Below, piece by piece: positions 7,688-16,130 of a stretch of DNA of 48,827 bases; within the stretch, counting starts at the first letter, position 1, and each line of letters begins with the position of its first letter. The translations under genes were made by a program, and so were the position numbers. The notes beneath the pieces are model-generated. The model was not told the DNA's origin. It made no database searches and worked only from the letters and a program-made list of their open reading frames with translations. Origin of the DNA: Chloroflexota bacterium (GTDB lineage: Bacteria > Chloroflexota > Dehalococcoidia > UBA1151 > TMED-70); contig PBHA01000005.1 in the NCBI GenBank assembly GCA_002719425.1, forward strand, positions 1 to 48,827, written 5' to 3'.

Positions 7688-8531
7688 TATCTCGAATTTC
7701 TGAATTTCTGAAATAAATTAAAGAATTAATTATTATGAGTAAAGCTGCTGCTAGCATTACTGAAATACTTGACGAAAGAACTTCTGCAATCAATCCTAAA
7801 AAAAGAGCCCCCGCTGACATAAGACTGAATGTAATTGTATGAATTCCCATCACTCTACCTCTTAGATTATCGGGTACTTTCATTTGTAATAAAGACATTG
7901 AACCTACCATAAAAACAGAGTTTGAAAGTCCTGTGAAAATTATGAGAAAAGAAGAAATTATTAAGTTATAAGAAATCCAGGGGTTTTGGTATATATTATC
8001 TTCAAATATAAACATATTTGATAAGCCGAAAAGAAAAAGAAAAAAAACGCTTACTACATTAGATGCTAAAACAAGCTTCCCCAAATTAATTTTTTCTTTT
8101 AATCTTGAAGTCACTAATGTTCCTGTTAGAGCTCCAATCCCACCTGCAGATGCCATTAATCCCAGCATTTGAGCTGAAAGATCTCCATTAATTGTATTTT
8201 TAAAAATATTTGAAAATGAAGGTAATAATTGTAGATAAGACATTCCTAAGGCACTTGTAATAAAAGTAGACAAAATCAGAACTCTAAATAATTTATTTTT
8301 GGCGATAAAGTTTATTCCTTCCAAAGTATCTTTAATTACAGAAGATTTATTATTAGATTTTTTGTCACTTATATTTGGTTTTATTATTATCATTACTAAA
8401 CCCATTATTAAGAATCCAGCTGAGCTTATAAAAAAAACAGAATGTGTGCCTAGATAAGCAATTAAGAAACCTCCTGATGCTGGTGCAAGAATTCTAAGCC
8501 CTTGCCATAACATTGCATTAAGTGCTGGCAC
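7677..8531 (-). CDS. MFS transporter, C-terminal part (separated by frameshift)
   Basis: This 284-codon frame holds the C-terminal eight or so transmembrane segments of an EntS/MFS_3-type efflux protein. It opens at GTG 8529-8531 with the conserved region PALNAMLWQGLRILAPASGG, which in intact relatives follows directly on the end of the neighbouring fragment (residues 1-149). The two frames overlap by 14 bp with a +1 offset. Either the gene is disrupted, the assembly has an indel, or the halves are made separately. No Shine-Dalgarno sequence supports independent initiation. Confidence 0.75.
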   Translation of the reverse strand: MPALNAMLWQGLRILAPASGGFLIAYLGTHSVFFISSAGFLIMGLVMIIIKPNISDKKSNNKSSVIKDTLEGINFIAKNKLFRVLILSTFITSALGMSYLQLLPSFSNIFKNTINGDLSAQMLGLMASAGGIGALTGTLVTSRLKEKINLGKLVLASNVVSVFFLFLFGLSNMFIFEDNIYQNPWISYNLIISSFLIIFTGLSNSVFMVGSMSLLQMKVPDNLRGRVMGIHTITFSLMSAGALFLGLIAEVLSSSISVMLAAALLIIINSLIYFRNSEIRDINN

Positions 8532-8976
8532 TCATCATTTGAGATTTGTCATCAATAAATTGAGGGAAAATGGATGATCTTACTGGCCAATCGAAACCAC
8601 TTATTAACCCCATCAAAGTTGAAAAAATTATAACAATCAGAACTGTTTCATAATTTACTGAATCTATAATTGCTAAAAAAAGTAATGATAAACTCATCGA
8701 AAAAGAAGTGATTATCATAAGTATACGTTTATCTATTCTGTCTGCGACTACTCCACCCAGAAAATTAATTACTATAGTCCCAATACCAAACACTGCCGCA
8801 GCTAATCCTAGTAATAATTCTGAGCCGCTAAGATCGAAAACTAACTTCCCTGCAGTCAAACTTAATAATTGAGTAGCACCAACAGAAGCTATAGATGCAG
8901 ACCAAAATAATCTATATTTTTTTGCTTTTAGGGCTGCAAAAGTTCCTAGGTTTTTTTCTTCTATTTTATTATCCAA
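8518..8976 (-). CDS. MFS transporter, N-terminal part (frameshifted, premature stop)
   Basis: The 152-residue fragment contains the first four transmembrane segments of an MFS transporter, with the TM2-3 loop GGVVADRIDKR (the G-x3-D-R-x-x-R motif A). It ends abruptly at TAA 8518-8520 after SQMMSAST. Removing one base near 8518-8530 would join it to the downstream fragment and give a normal protein of about 430 residues. The start overlaps the end of the phosphatase gene by 16 bp, so both lie in one minus-strand unit. The shift site lies in a short palindrome (AGTGCCAGCACT). Confidence 0.75.
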   Translation of the reverse strand: MDNKIEEKNLGTFAALKAKKYRLFWSASIASVGATQLLSLTAGKLVFDLSGSELLLGLAAAVFGIGTIVINFLGGVVADRIDKRILMIITSFSMSLSLLFLAIIDSVNYETVLIVIIFSTLMGLISGFDWPVRSSIFPQFIDDKSQMMSAST

Positions 8977-9746
8977 TTACCACCAAGAATTTCTATAATT
9001 TCTGGTATCAATTTTTGAGAACCAAAAATAATATTTTTTTTTCCATTTATACTTGGTTGTTCGGCAAACCCAGCACCTGATTCTTTAGACAGAGATTCTA
9101 ATGCTATTGTTTCCCAGGGATTTAAGTCTACTTCTATATATAAATCAATTGATCCGTTGAAAGCTAAGCTATAACCAAAGCAATCAGAAAAACCTCTTGA
9201 ATCCCAGGCTATTTTATCTATCTCATTAATCTGATTTATTAAGTTTTCCTTTATAAATCTTTGAGGGGAACCATATGAAATCATAGCTTTAGATAAATCA
9301 TCACAATTTGATGCTTTTATTAGAGAATTATTTTTGTAACATCCTTTTCCTGACACTGATAAAAATCTTTGATTAAACTTAGGAAGTTCAATAAATCCCA
9401 TTACTGGATTTTCTTTTTGAGTCAAACCAATAATGGTTCCAAATAATGGAATACCTTTTGAAAATGAAGTTGTTCCATCAATAGGATCTACAAACCAACA
9501 AAACTCTTTGTTATTTTTTCTTCCCAAGATTTCTTCTGTAACTATATCAGCATCAGTTTTGGATAAGATATTGTATATTTCTTTTTCTACTTTTAAGTCG
9601 TATTCTGTTAGCAAACTGCCATCATCTTTGAGACTACTTTCAGAAATATCAATATCTTTAGTTATTTCTTTTGCAATGTCTAATGCTTCAATTGCTGAAG
9701 TTAGAAATATATCAAGTTGGTTATCTAATTTAAGATTTTTTGTCAT
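8961..9746 (-). CDS. Inositol-monophosphatase-family phosphatase (HisN-like)
   Basis: The 261-residue Mg-dependent, Li-sensitive-type phosphatase shows E71-E72, then VDPIDGTTSF with D87 and D90 as metal ligands. The C-terminal signature is NPWETIALESLSKESGAG. The spacing and the GT-S-F variant are closer to HisN-type histidinol-phosphate phosphatases than to SuhB, so a role in histidine synthesis is plausible but not shown. The usual Asp of the WD motif is Glu here (E212), which is a departure. It is upstream of, and overlaps, the MFS gene. The start is ATG 9744-9746. Confidence 0.85.
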   Translation of the reverse strand: MTKNLKLDNQLDIFLTSAIEALDIAKEITKDIDISESSLKDDGSLLTEYDLKVEKEIYNILSKTDADIVTEEILGRKNNKEFCWFVDPIDGTTSFSKGIPLFGTIIGLTQKENPVMGFIELPKFNQRFLSVSGKGCYKNNSLIKASNCDDLSKAMISYGSPQRFIKENLINQINEIDKIAWDSRGFSDCFGYSLAFNGSIDLYIEVDLNPWETIALESLSKESGAGFAEQPSINGKKNIIFGSQKLIPEIIEILGGNWIIK

Positions 9747-9792
9747 AAGGATTTTTTTTAATACAAATAAATGTTATCAAAAATTAGAATAA

Positions 9793-9867
9793 TGGAGCGG
9801 AAGACGAGATTCGAACTCGCGACCTTCTCCTTGGCAAGGAGATGCTCTACCACTGAGCCACTTCCGC
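9793..9867 (-). tRNA. tRNA-Gly (anticodon GCC)
   Basis: The reverse complement forms a 75-nt cloverleaf with acceptor stem GCGGAAG / CTTCCGC and D-arm GGCTCAGTGGTAGAGC. The anticodon stem is TCTCC/GGAGA and the loop TTGCCAA (anticodon GCC). The T-loop is TTCGAAT, followed by discriminator T and an encoded CCA. It is the second glycine tRNA in the window. Confidence 0.97.
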
Positions 9868-10065
9868 ACGATTTTCAGTATAAATTATATGCTATCAAAA
9901 ATTGTACTAACTAGTATCAGATCATTTGTTATTTTTTTGATTTTGAAAGAAATTAATAGAAAAGTTACATCTGGGAAACATTAATGAAATATTTAAACAA
10001 TTAAAGAATTAATCAAAAAAGGAGTTTTTTACTCTAGGAATAATAATATATATTTTTTTTTATCT

Positions 10066-10071
10066 TATAAT
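10066..10071 (+). promoter_or_regulatory. TATAAT -10 box close to the carboxyltransferase start
   Basis: A consensus TATAAT ends 7 nt before the ATG at 10079, so transcription would start at about the start codon. With no Shine-Dalgarno sequence present, this predicts a leaderless mRNA. The -35 region is not recognisable. The upstream gap 9868-10078 holds nothing else but a short GGAGT/ACTCT hairpin (10021-10035). Confidence 0.4.
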
Positions 10072-10078
10072 TGCCTTT

Positions 10079-11602
10079 ATGAAAAAAATTAAATTTATGG
10101 ATACCTCTTTCCGTGATGGTTTTCAATCATGTTATGGGGCAAGAGTTAAAACAGAAGATTTCACACCAATCTTAAAAGCAGCTGTAGCAGCTGGAAATGA
10201 TAACTTTGAAATTGGAGGAGGAGCTAGGTTTCAAAGTTTATATTTCTACTGCCAAGAAGATGCATTTGATATGATGGATAAGTCTAGAGAAGTAGTAGGT
10301 AAAGATATAAATCTCCAAACTTTAGCTAGAGGAGTTAATGTTGTTGGTTTAGAATCTCAATCAAGGGATATTGTTGATCTTCATGCAAAATTATTTAAGA
10401 AGCATGGCATAACAACTATCAGAAACTTTGATGCATTAATGGATATTAGGAATCTTGCTTTTTCAGGAGAGTGTATAACTAATGCAGGATTGAACCATCA
10501 AATTGTGATAGCTCTTATGGGTTTACCACCAAGCTTAAATGAAAAATATTATCATTCTGCAGACTTTTATACGGATAAAATTAAAGAAATACTTAAAGCA
10601 GATATACCTTTTGACAGTTTAGCTTTCAAGGACGCATCAGGAACAACTCCTCCTTCAATAGTTTATGAATCTATAAAAAATGCTAGAAAGTTATTGCCTG
10701 AAAATACAGTTATTCAATTTCATACTCATGACACAGCTGGCATGGCAGTCTCATGTAATATGGCTGCAATTGAAGCAGGTGCTGACATTATAGATTTAGC
10801 TATGTCTCCTGTAAGTGGAGGAACTTCTCAGGCAGATATATTAACAATGTGGCAAGCACTAAGAGGCACTGATTACACATTAGATATCGATGAAGAGAAA
10901 ATTCTTGAAGTAGAAAAAATGTTTATTGATCAAATGGAAAAATATTACTTACCCCCAGAGGCTATAACTGTAAATCCTGTTATTCCATTTTCTCCTATGC
11001 CGGGTGGAGCATTAACAGCAAACACTCAAATGATGAGAGACAATGGATCTCTTGATCTTTTTGGAAAAGTTATTGAGAATATGCGTGAAGTGGTTGAAAT
11101 GGGTGGTTTTGGTACCTCAGTTACACCTGTTTCTCAGTTTTATTTTCAACAAGCTTTTACAAATACCGTTCAAGAAAAATGGTCAAAAATTTCTGACAGC
11201 TATGGAAAGATGATTCTAGGCTATTTTGGAAAAACTCCAACAGATCCTAACCCTGAAATAATGAAAATTGCTTCTGAACAACTATCACTCGAACCTACAC
11301 AAGAAGATGTACATGACTTAAATGATGATAATTCTCAACTTGGGATTGAATACAATAAAAAGCTTCTTGAAGAAAAAGGTCTTGAAACAACAGATGAAAA
11401 TATTTTTATTTCGGCTACTTGTGGTGAAAAAGGTATAGCTTTTCTTGAGGGAAATTCAGAATTAGGAGTTAGATATAAAACAGAAGAATCAGAAGAAAAG
11501 ATTAATGATTCAAAATCTAATAATTCTGCTCCTATGAATGGTCAACCTACAAAAGTTTCAGTTAATGGGAAAGAGTACGAAGTAATCATTCATACTGATT
11601 AA
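10079..11602 (+). CDS. Biotin-dependent carboxyltransferase (PycB/OadA-like) without biotin domain
   Basis: The 507-residue protein matches the carboxyltransferase domain of pyruvate carboxylase subunit B and oxaloacetate decarboxylase alpha. These move CO2 between carboxybiotin and pyruvate/oxaloacetate. Visible active-site features are D8 (DTSFRDGFQS), the Lys that is carbamylated in the family (K184, FKDASGTTPP), and metal ligands H215 and H217 (FHTHDTAG). PVSGGTSQADILTM is also present. The linker ends with the first strand of a biotinyl domain (KVSVNGKEYEVIIHTD) and then stops, so the MKM biotin-attachment site is missing. A separate carrier protein and biotin carboxylase would have to be encoded elsewhere. 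Confidence 0.85.
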   Translation: MKKIKFMDTSFRDGFQSCYGARVKTEDFTPILKAAVAAGNDNFEIGGGARFQSLYFYCQEDAFDMMDKSREVVGKDINLQTLARGVNVVGLESQSRDIVDLHAKLFKKHGITTIRNFDALMDIRNLAFSGECITNAGLNHQIVIALMGLPPSLNEKYYHSADFYTDKIKEILKADIPFDSLAFKDASGTTPPSIVYESIKNARKLLPENTVIQFHTHDTAGMAVSCNMAAIEAGADIIDLAMSPVSGGTSQADILTMWQALRGTDYTLDIDEEKILEVEKMFIDQMEKYYLPPEAITVNPVIPFSPMPGGALTANTQMMRDNGSLDLFGKVIENMREVVEMGGFGTSVTPVSQFYFQQAFTNTVQEKWSKISDSYGKMILGYFGKTPTDPNPEIMKIASEQLSLEPTQEDVHDLNDDNSQLGIEYNKKLLEEKGLETTDENIFISATCGEKGIAFLEGNSELGVRYKTEESEEKINDSKSNNSAPMNGQPTKVSVNGKEYEVIIHTD

Positions 11603-11627
11603 TTTTTTTGTTGCAAATTTTATACAT

Positions 11628-11960
11628 ATGAGTTCAATTTTTTCTAAAATAATAAATAAAGAAATACCCAGTGAAATACAATACGAAGATGACATTTGTA
11701 TAGCAATTAACGATATCAATCCTAAAGCAAAAGTTCATATTTTAGTTATACCCAAAAAACCAATAATTAATATAAACACGGCCGAGGAAATTGATAAAGA
11801 TATATTATCTCATCTACTAATGGTTTGTAAGAAACTTGCATCAACAAAAGGAATATCTGAAGAAGGATATCAAATACTAACTAATGTAGGTGAGGGAGGA
11901 GGACAGACTGTTATGCATCTTCACTTCCATTTACTTAGTGGTAAACCTATTGCATTATAA
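11628..11960 (+). CDS. HIT-family nucleotide hydrolase (HinT-like)
   Basis: The 110-residue histidine-triad protein has its catalytic motif H97-L-H99-F-H101-L-L near the C-terminus and the usual N-terminus MSSIFSKIINKEIPS. HinT enzymes hydrolyse purine nucleoside phosphoramidates and adenylated compounds in the cytoplasm. The length is normal for the family. It lies 25 bp after the carboxyltransferase gene. There is no Shine-Dalgarno sequence; a TATACA hexamer lies just before the ATG. Confidence 0.93.
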   Translation: MSSIFSKIINKEIPSEIQYEDDICIAINDINPKAKVHILVIPKKPIININTAEEIDKDILSHLLMVCKKLASTKGISEEGYQILTNVGEGGGQTVMHLHFHLLSGKPIAL

Positions 11961-12008
11961 TAATCTTTTTTATAATACTAAATATTATAGTTTTAAAAGG
12001 AGTATGAA

Positions 12009-12473
12009 ATGGCTTTATCTGAAGGTTCAAAGGTTCCAGATTTTAATTTAATTGATCAAAATGGTGAGAATGTTAATCTTAGCACATTGGCAGGTAAACC
12101 AGCTGTTTTATATTTTTACCCAAAGGATGAAACTCCTGGTTGTACAGTAGAAGCTTGTGAGTTTAGAGATATTTATGGTGAGTTTAATAAACTTGATTGT
12201 AATATTTATGGAATAAGTCCTGACGATGAATCTTCACACCAAAAATTTATTGATAATCATTCATTGCCATTTACATTATTATGTGACCCAGATAAAAAAA
12301 TGATTCAGGATTTTGGAGCTTGGGGTGAGAAAAATATGTATGGTAAAAAATCAATGGGAATTATAAGGTCTACTTTCTTGATTGATAAAGATGGCATTTT
12401 GCTTAAGAAATGGACTAATGTCAAAGCCAAAGGTCATGCTGAAAAAGTAAAAGAAGTTTTGGAAAATTCTTAG
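12009..12473 (+). CDS. bcp: Thiol peroxidase / bacterioferritin comigratory peroxiredoxin
   Basis: This 154-residue peroxiredoxin of the Bcp/PrxQ class reduces hydrogen peroxide and organic peroxides using thioredoxin. The active site reads YPKDETPGCTVEAC, with peroxidatic C45 and a likely resolving C50, typical of atypical 2-Cys PrxQ. The ATG has a strong Shine-Dalgarno sequence (AAAGGAG), in contrast to most neighbours, which suggests high translation. The stop overlaps the convergent NHL-repeat gene by 4 bp. Confidence 0.95.
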   Translation: MALSEGSKVPDFNLIDQNGENVNLSTLAGKPAVLYFYPKDETPGCTVEACEFRDIYGEFNKLDCNIYGISPDDESSHQKFIDNHSLPFTLLCDPDKKMIQDFGAWGEKNMYGKKSMGIIRSTFLIDKDGILLKKWTNVKAKGHAEKVKEVLENS

Positions 12474-13414
12474 TTGTTTTTATAAATTTGAACCCTATGT
12501 CTACAGGAATCTGAAATAAAAATCATTTCATCATTTGTTTCTATTCCTGCAGGTTTCCAAAATCTCTTTTCTTCTTCAAATAATTTAGCATTTTCCCTCC
12601 AGCTGGATTGCTCTGGGTTTACATCTAAAAACTCTTGGCACCATTTAGATAAAGTGGCGTCACCAATTAATTTCTCTACGAAATTTTTATTTTTATCATA
12701 AACAATGACGCTATCTTCTCCCCAATTGGATATAAAAATAGATTCATTTCTGTCAACATGCACGGATGATGGTTTATTGAGATAGTTGTCATTATATTTA
12801 GATATACTTTCTAAAAAATTTCCATTTTTATCAAAAATTTGTATTCTATTATTTCTCCAATCTGCAACATAAATATTTTCAGATTGATCTAAATCAATCC
12901 CCCATGGATAATTAAATTCTCCTTCTCTATCTCCAAATGAACCAAAACAAGAAATAAACTTACCCTGGTCATCAAATTTTTGTACTCTTGAGTTTAGATG
13001 ATCAACAATTAATATATTGTTATCTTTATCAAAAATTATTCCAGAAGGTCTATTAATTTCTCCTTGATCAGTACCATACGTTCCCCAGCTACTTATGAAA
13101 TCACCATCTATATTGAATACAGAAATTCTGTTTAAATGCTCATCACTGAGATAAATTAAATCATTATTATCAAAAGCTATAGAAGTGGGCAATATAGATT
13201 TACCTTTATCTTCTCCCCAGTTAGCAAATTCAAATTTATGGTCTGAGTCTATAGAAACTGCACTTATTCTATTATTTTTATTACTAGCATTAGATCTGCT
13301 TAGGACAAAAAGAAGATCTTTTTTGAATTTTACATCTATTGGATTCATAAATCCTCGACCCTCAAAAGATGCTATACCAATAGTGTGGCTATAACTTAAT
13401 TTAGTAGTGACCAT
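12470..13414 (-). CDS. NHL-repeat beta-propeller protein
   Basis: The 314-residue protein consists of about six NHL-type repeats, for example PSGIIFDKDNNILIVDHLNSRVQKF, PWGIDLDQ..IYVADWRNNRIQIF and PAGIETND..IFISDSCRHRVQIY. No signal peptide is visible, so it should be cytoplasmic. NHL propellers bind proteins, carbohydrate or RNA, and some are lyases; nothing here fixes the ligand. The start codon overlaps the DUF1501 stop (TAATG), making it the last gene of a DUF1800-DUF1501-NHL unit. Confidence 0.88.
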   Translation of the reverse strand: MVTTKLSYSHTIGIASFEGRGFMNPIDVKFKKDLLFVLSRSNASNKNNRISAVSIDSDHKFEFANWGEDKGKSILPTSIAFDNNDLIYLSDEHLNRISVFNIDGDFISSWGTYGTDQGEINRPSGIIFDKDNNILIVDHLNSRVQKFDDQGKFISCFGSFGDREGEFNYPWGIDLDQSENIYVADWRNNRIQIFDKNGNFLESISKYNDNYLNKPSSVHVDRNESIFISNWGEDSVIVYDKNKNFVEKLIGDATLSKWCQEFLDVNPEQSSWRENAKLFEEEKRFWKPAGIETNDEMIFISDSCRHRVQIYKNN

Positions 13415-14535
13415 TATTTCATCAGTGATTGTTTAGAAAATTTTTCATTAAGAATTTTTTCAGAATCAACATCTAAAATATCTTCTAAAATTGTAGAATA
13501 AAGACTTCTAAAATCAGTATTGTAGTGAATATCTCCTTCAAGTTGAGCCGATGGTTCTAGATTTGGATATTCTCCATACAAACCGCCTTTTACAGAATTC
13601 CCTAATAAAAACGCAACCCCTCCTGAACCATGATCTGTTCCTGTTCCATTATCAGCAATTCTTCTACCAAACTCAGAAAAAATCCAAATTACTGTTTCAT
13701 CATCAAGATTTTGTTTTTTTAGATCTTTCTGAAAACAATCTATAGCTACTGACAATTGACTCCATAACAACGAATGATTTTTTAGCTCATCTGTATGTGT
13801 GTCAAAACTACCGTGTTGGGCATAAAAGATTCTCGTTCCAAGCCTAGCACTTGCAACCTGTGCTATGCCCTTAAGTGACTGCGCTATAGGATTATCCTCA
13901 GGATATTCTATGTCAGAAACGTAAGATTTTGGAGCTTCACTTAACAAATCAGCACCATCTAGTGCACCTCTCCCAGTTTCTAGTAATCTTAATGAAGGAA
14001 TTCCATCAAGATTCATTGGCTGATAAATTCTATCTACTGTATCTAATAAAATTTCTCTATTTTTTGATCCTGAAACACCTGTAAAAAGTCCATAAGATTC
14101 CAAAGCCCCTACTGAAGCAACAGATACGCCAGGACAGGCTAATGCCCTTGGGAGCCCTTTACCAAAACTTACAGCAGTGACAGGGTTTTTGCTTTCAGGG
14201 TCTAAGTTTTTAACTGTTTTTCCAAGCCAACCAATTGAACTACTTTCGAAAGGTTCAGCTGTATGCCAGATATCCATCGATCGAAAATGAGATCTATTGG
14301 GTTCTGGATAGCCAATACCCATCATTACTGCTAGATTGTTTTTATCAAAACTTTTCTTGAATACATCCATGTTTGAATTGAAAGCAACCTTATTATCTAT
14401 AGGTATTATTGAATCATCTTTTAATCCCATATTTGGTCTGTAATCATAATAAAGACCACTTTCGTAAGGGACTATTGTGTTCAAATAATCATTTCCGCCA
14501 CTAAGTTGGATTACTACCAAATTCTTTTTTTTCAT
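13414..14535 (-). CDS. DUF1501 family protein
   Basis: The 373-residue protein shows the DUF1501 signatures: LSGGNDYLNTIVPY near the N-terminus, NRSHFRSMDIWHTAEP, FYAQHGSFDTHTDE, and IFSEFGRR..DNGTGTDHGSGG. The His/Asp-rich motifs recall the alkaline-phosphatase/sulfatase fold assigned to this family, whose reaction is unknown. Relatives usually carry a Tat signal; here the protein begins at the first strand of the domain, so it is probably cytoplasmic. It lies 15 bp downstream of the DUF1800 gene, its near-constant partner. Confidence 0.9.
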   Translation of the reverse strand: MKKKNLVVIQLSGGNDYLNTIVPYESGLYYDYRPNMGLKDDSIIPIDNKVAFNSNMDVFKKSFDKNNLAVMMGIGYPEPNRSHFRSMDIWHTAEPFESSSIGWLGKTVKNLDPESKNPVTAVSFGKGLPRALACPGVSVASVGALESYGLFTGVSGSKNREILLDTVDRIYQPMNLDGIPSLRLLETGRGALDGADLLSEAPKSYVSDIEYPEDNPIAQSLKGIAQVASARLGTRIFYAQHGSFDTHTDELKNHSLLWSQLSVAIDCFQKDLKKQNLDDETVIWIFSEFGRRIADNGTGTDHGSGGVAFLLGNSVKGGLYGEYPNLEPSAQLEGDIHYNTDFRSLYSTILEDILDVDSEKILNEKFSKQSLMK

Positions 14536-14550
14536 ATTCTTTACTCCAAA

Positions 14551-15918
14551 CTAACAGTACTGAAAATCAGGTGTTGAGACAATTAATTTTAATGTGTCAA
14601 TTATTTTTTCTTCCAGATTTTCAAATTTGTTATTTTTTAAGTGTTCTATTATTATTTTTTTTGAGTTTTCGTTTAATTCTAAATATCCCATTATTTCAAG
14701 TAGGTTATTTAAGAAATCATTACTTGATGAACAATCACTTCTTGAAGCAATTTCAATAATTCTCTGTACTCCTTTAGAAGAAAGATTTGAAATTTCGTTA
14801 CTTGCAAAATTGATTCTTTCTATTAGGGACCCGCTATCAATCCATTCTTCACCCTCATGCCAACCTTCAACACTCGGTGGATTAAGTAAAAACTGTCCCA
14901 TTAATAATGTGTTCACAGCAAGCTCAGCTGAATCTAAGTCTGGGATTTCATATTTATCTGCTAACCTGACTATTCCAAAAACTAGATCAGAAGGGCTTTT
15001 TACCTTTTTAAACCTGATCTCATCGGATTTAAAATGTTCAGATTTGAACATGTACTCTAAAACTTTTTTTATTTCACCATCATTTTTTAAATATATTTCT
15101 GAGAGTTTATTTATTTCATCTTCATCTTCATCTTCTGAAACAAAGAATAAATAGAGTCTCTTGCAAATAAAATTAGCAGTTGCTGGATGAGTAGCAACCA
15201 TATTTACGATATCTTCTCCATTAAAATTACCAGTTTTACCCAAAAATGTTTTTTCAGAATTATCGTGATCATCCTTATCGAAATTAAACTCCATTGGGAA
15301 GGGGCCCAAGAAAAAAGGTGGAGGAGTAGGCTTTGATGCCCAACCAGTAAATGCTCTCGCTGCAGACTTTACATCATCTTCAGTATATGAACCCTCTCCA
15401 TTTTCATCTATTCCCATTGAGAAAAGTTCTAGTAGTTCTCTACCATAGTTCTCATTTGGCGCATCTTTATGACTGTTCTGATTATCTAGCCAATACATCA
15501 TTCCTGGATCCTGAGAAATTTTCAACAATAAAGTCTCAAATTTTCCTAGACCATATTTTCTGAAAAGATCTATTTCAGTCAACATTGCCAAGCCATGATC
15601 AAGCTTTATTCCTCCCACAGCAAGAAGTCCATGCCAAAACAAAGAAATTTTTTCCTCTAATTGTTTTTTTGATTTGGCTAGCCTCCAAGTCCATTGAGGA
15701 TCTGCATGCCTTGCAGTTCTTGCTTCCACAGATGCTATAAAATACCTGTCTAATAAGTCTTGATCATCCAAAGGCCCAAAATCAGGGTTTAATAGTTGAT
15801 CAACGACTTCTTCATAATCTAGTTTAGAAAGATCTTCAATCTGATCATGGTTTGAACCAAAACCAGCTCTTCTCATTAGATGAGCAATATGTATTTTTTT
15901 GTCTGATCCGATTACCAT
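14551..15918 (-). CDS. DUF1800 family protein
   Basis: The 455-residue alpha-helical protein matches DUF1800, with the opening HLMRRAGFGSNHDQIEDL, the LFWHGLL helix, NENYGRELLELFSMG, ARAFTGW, and ATANFICKRLYLFFV. The function of the family is unknown. It is nearly always encoded next to DUF1501, as here, and is presumed to act with it. No Tat or Sec signal is present, unlike many relatives. It is the first gene of the three-gene unit; the promoter should lie in the short gap before tRNA-Phe. Confidence 0.9.
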   Translation of the reverse strand: MVIGSDKKIHIAHLMRRAGFGSNHDQIEDLSKLDYEEVVDQLLNPDFGPLDDQDLLDRYFIASVEARTARHADPQWTWRLAKSKKQLEEKISLFWHGLLAVGGIKLDHGLAMLTEIDLFRKYGLGKFETLLLKISQDPGMMYWLDNQNSHKDAPNENYGRELLELFSMGIDENGEGSYTEDDVKSAARAFTGWASKPTPPPFFLGPFPMEFNFDKDDHDNSEKTFLGKTGNFNGEDIVNMVATHPATANFICKRLYLFFVSEDEDEDEINKLSEIYLKNDGEIKKVLEYMFKSEHFKSDEIRFKKVKSPSDLVFGIVRLADKYEIPDLDSAELAVNTLLMGQFLLNPPSVEGWHEGEEWIDSGSLIERINFASNEISNLSSKGVQRIIEIASRSDCSSSNDFLNNLLEIMGYLELNENSKKIIIEHLKNNKFENLEEKIIDTLKLIVSTPDFQYC

Positions 15919-15956
15919 AACAATAATATAATACTAAAGACAATCTTAATCAATAG

Positions 15957-16033
15957 TGGTGCCTAGGGACAGATTCGAACTGTCGACACCTGCGTTTTCA
16001 GCGCAGTGCTCTACCCCTGAGCTACCCAGGCAC
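15957..16033 (-). tRNA. tRNA-Phe (anticodon GAA)
   Basis: The reverse complement is a 77-nt cloverleaf with acceptor stem GTGCCTG / TAGGCAC containing one G-T pair. The anticodon stem is CTGCG/CGCAG and the loop CTGAAAA (anticodon GAA). The T-arm is GACAG-TTCGAAT-CTGTC, followed by discriminator A and an encoded CCA. Confidence 0.97.
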
Positions 16034-16130
16034 AAATTAACTATTAGTCTTTAATTTTTACAGAAAAATTTATTAATGAATGACTAAAAAAGGTACAAAA
16101 TAAAGTATTTATTAATTATTATTACTAATT

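Noticed and set aside
8513..8531. Programmed frameshift in the MFS gene
   Set aside because: The site ACT-TAA lacks the slippery codon and upstream Shine-Dalgarno sequence of the prfB-type +1 site, and MFS exporters are not known to use recoding.
9433..9792. Plus-strand frame of 119 codons
   Set aside because: It is antisense to the conserved inositol-phosphatase-family gene and has no recognisable domain.
14594..15154. Plus-strand frame of 186 codons
   Set aside because: It mirrors the DUF1800 gene, with Ser/Phe-rich sequence typical of the reverse of an AT-rich acidic gene.
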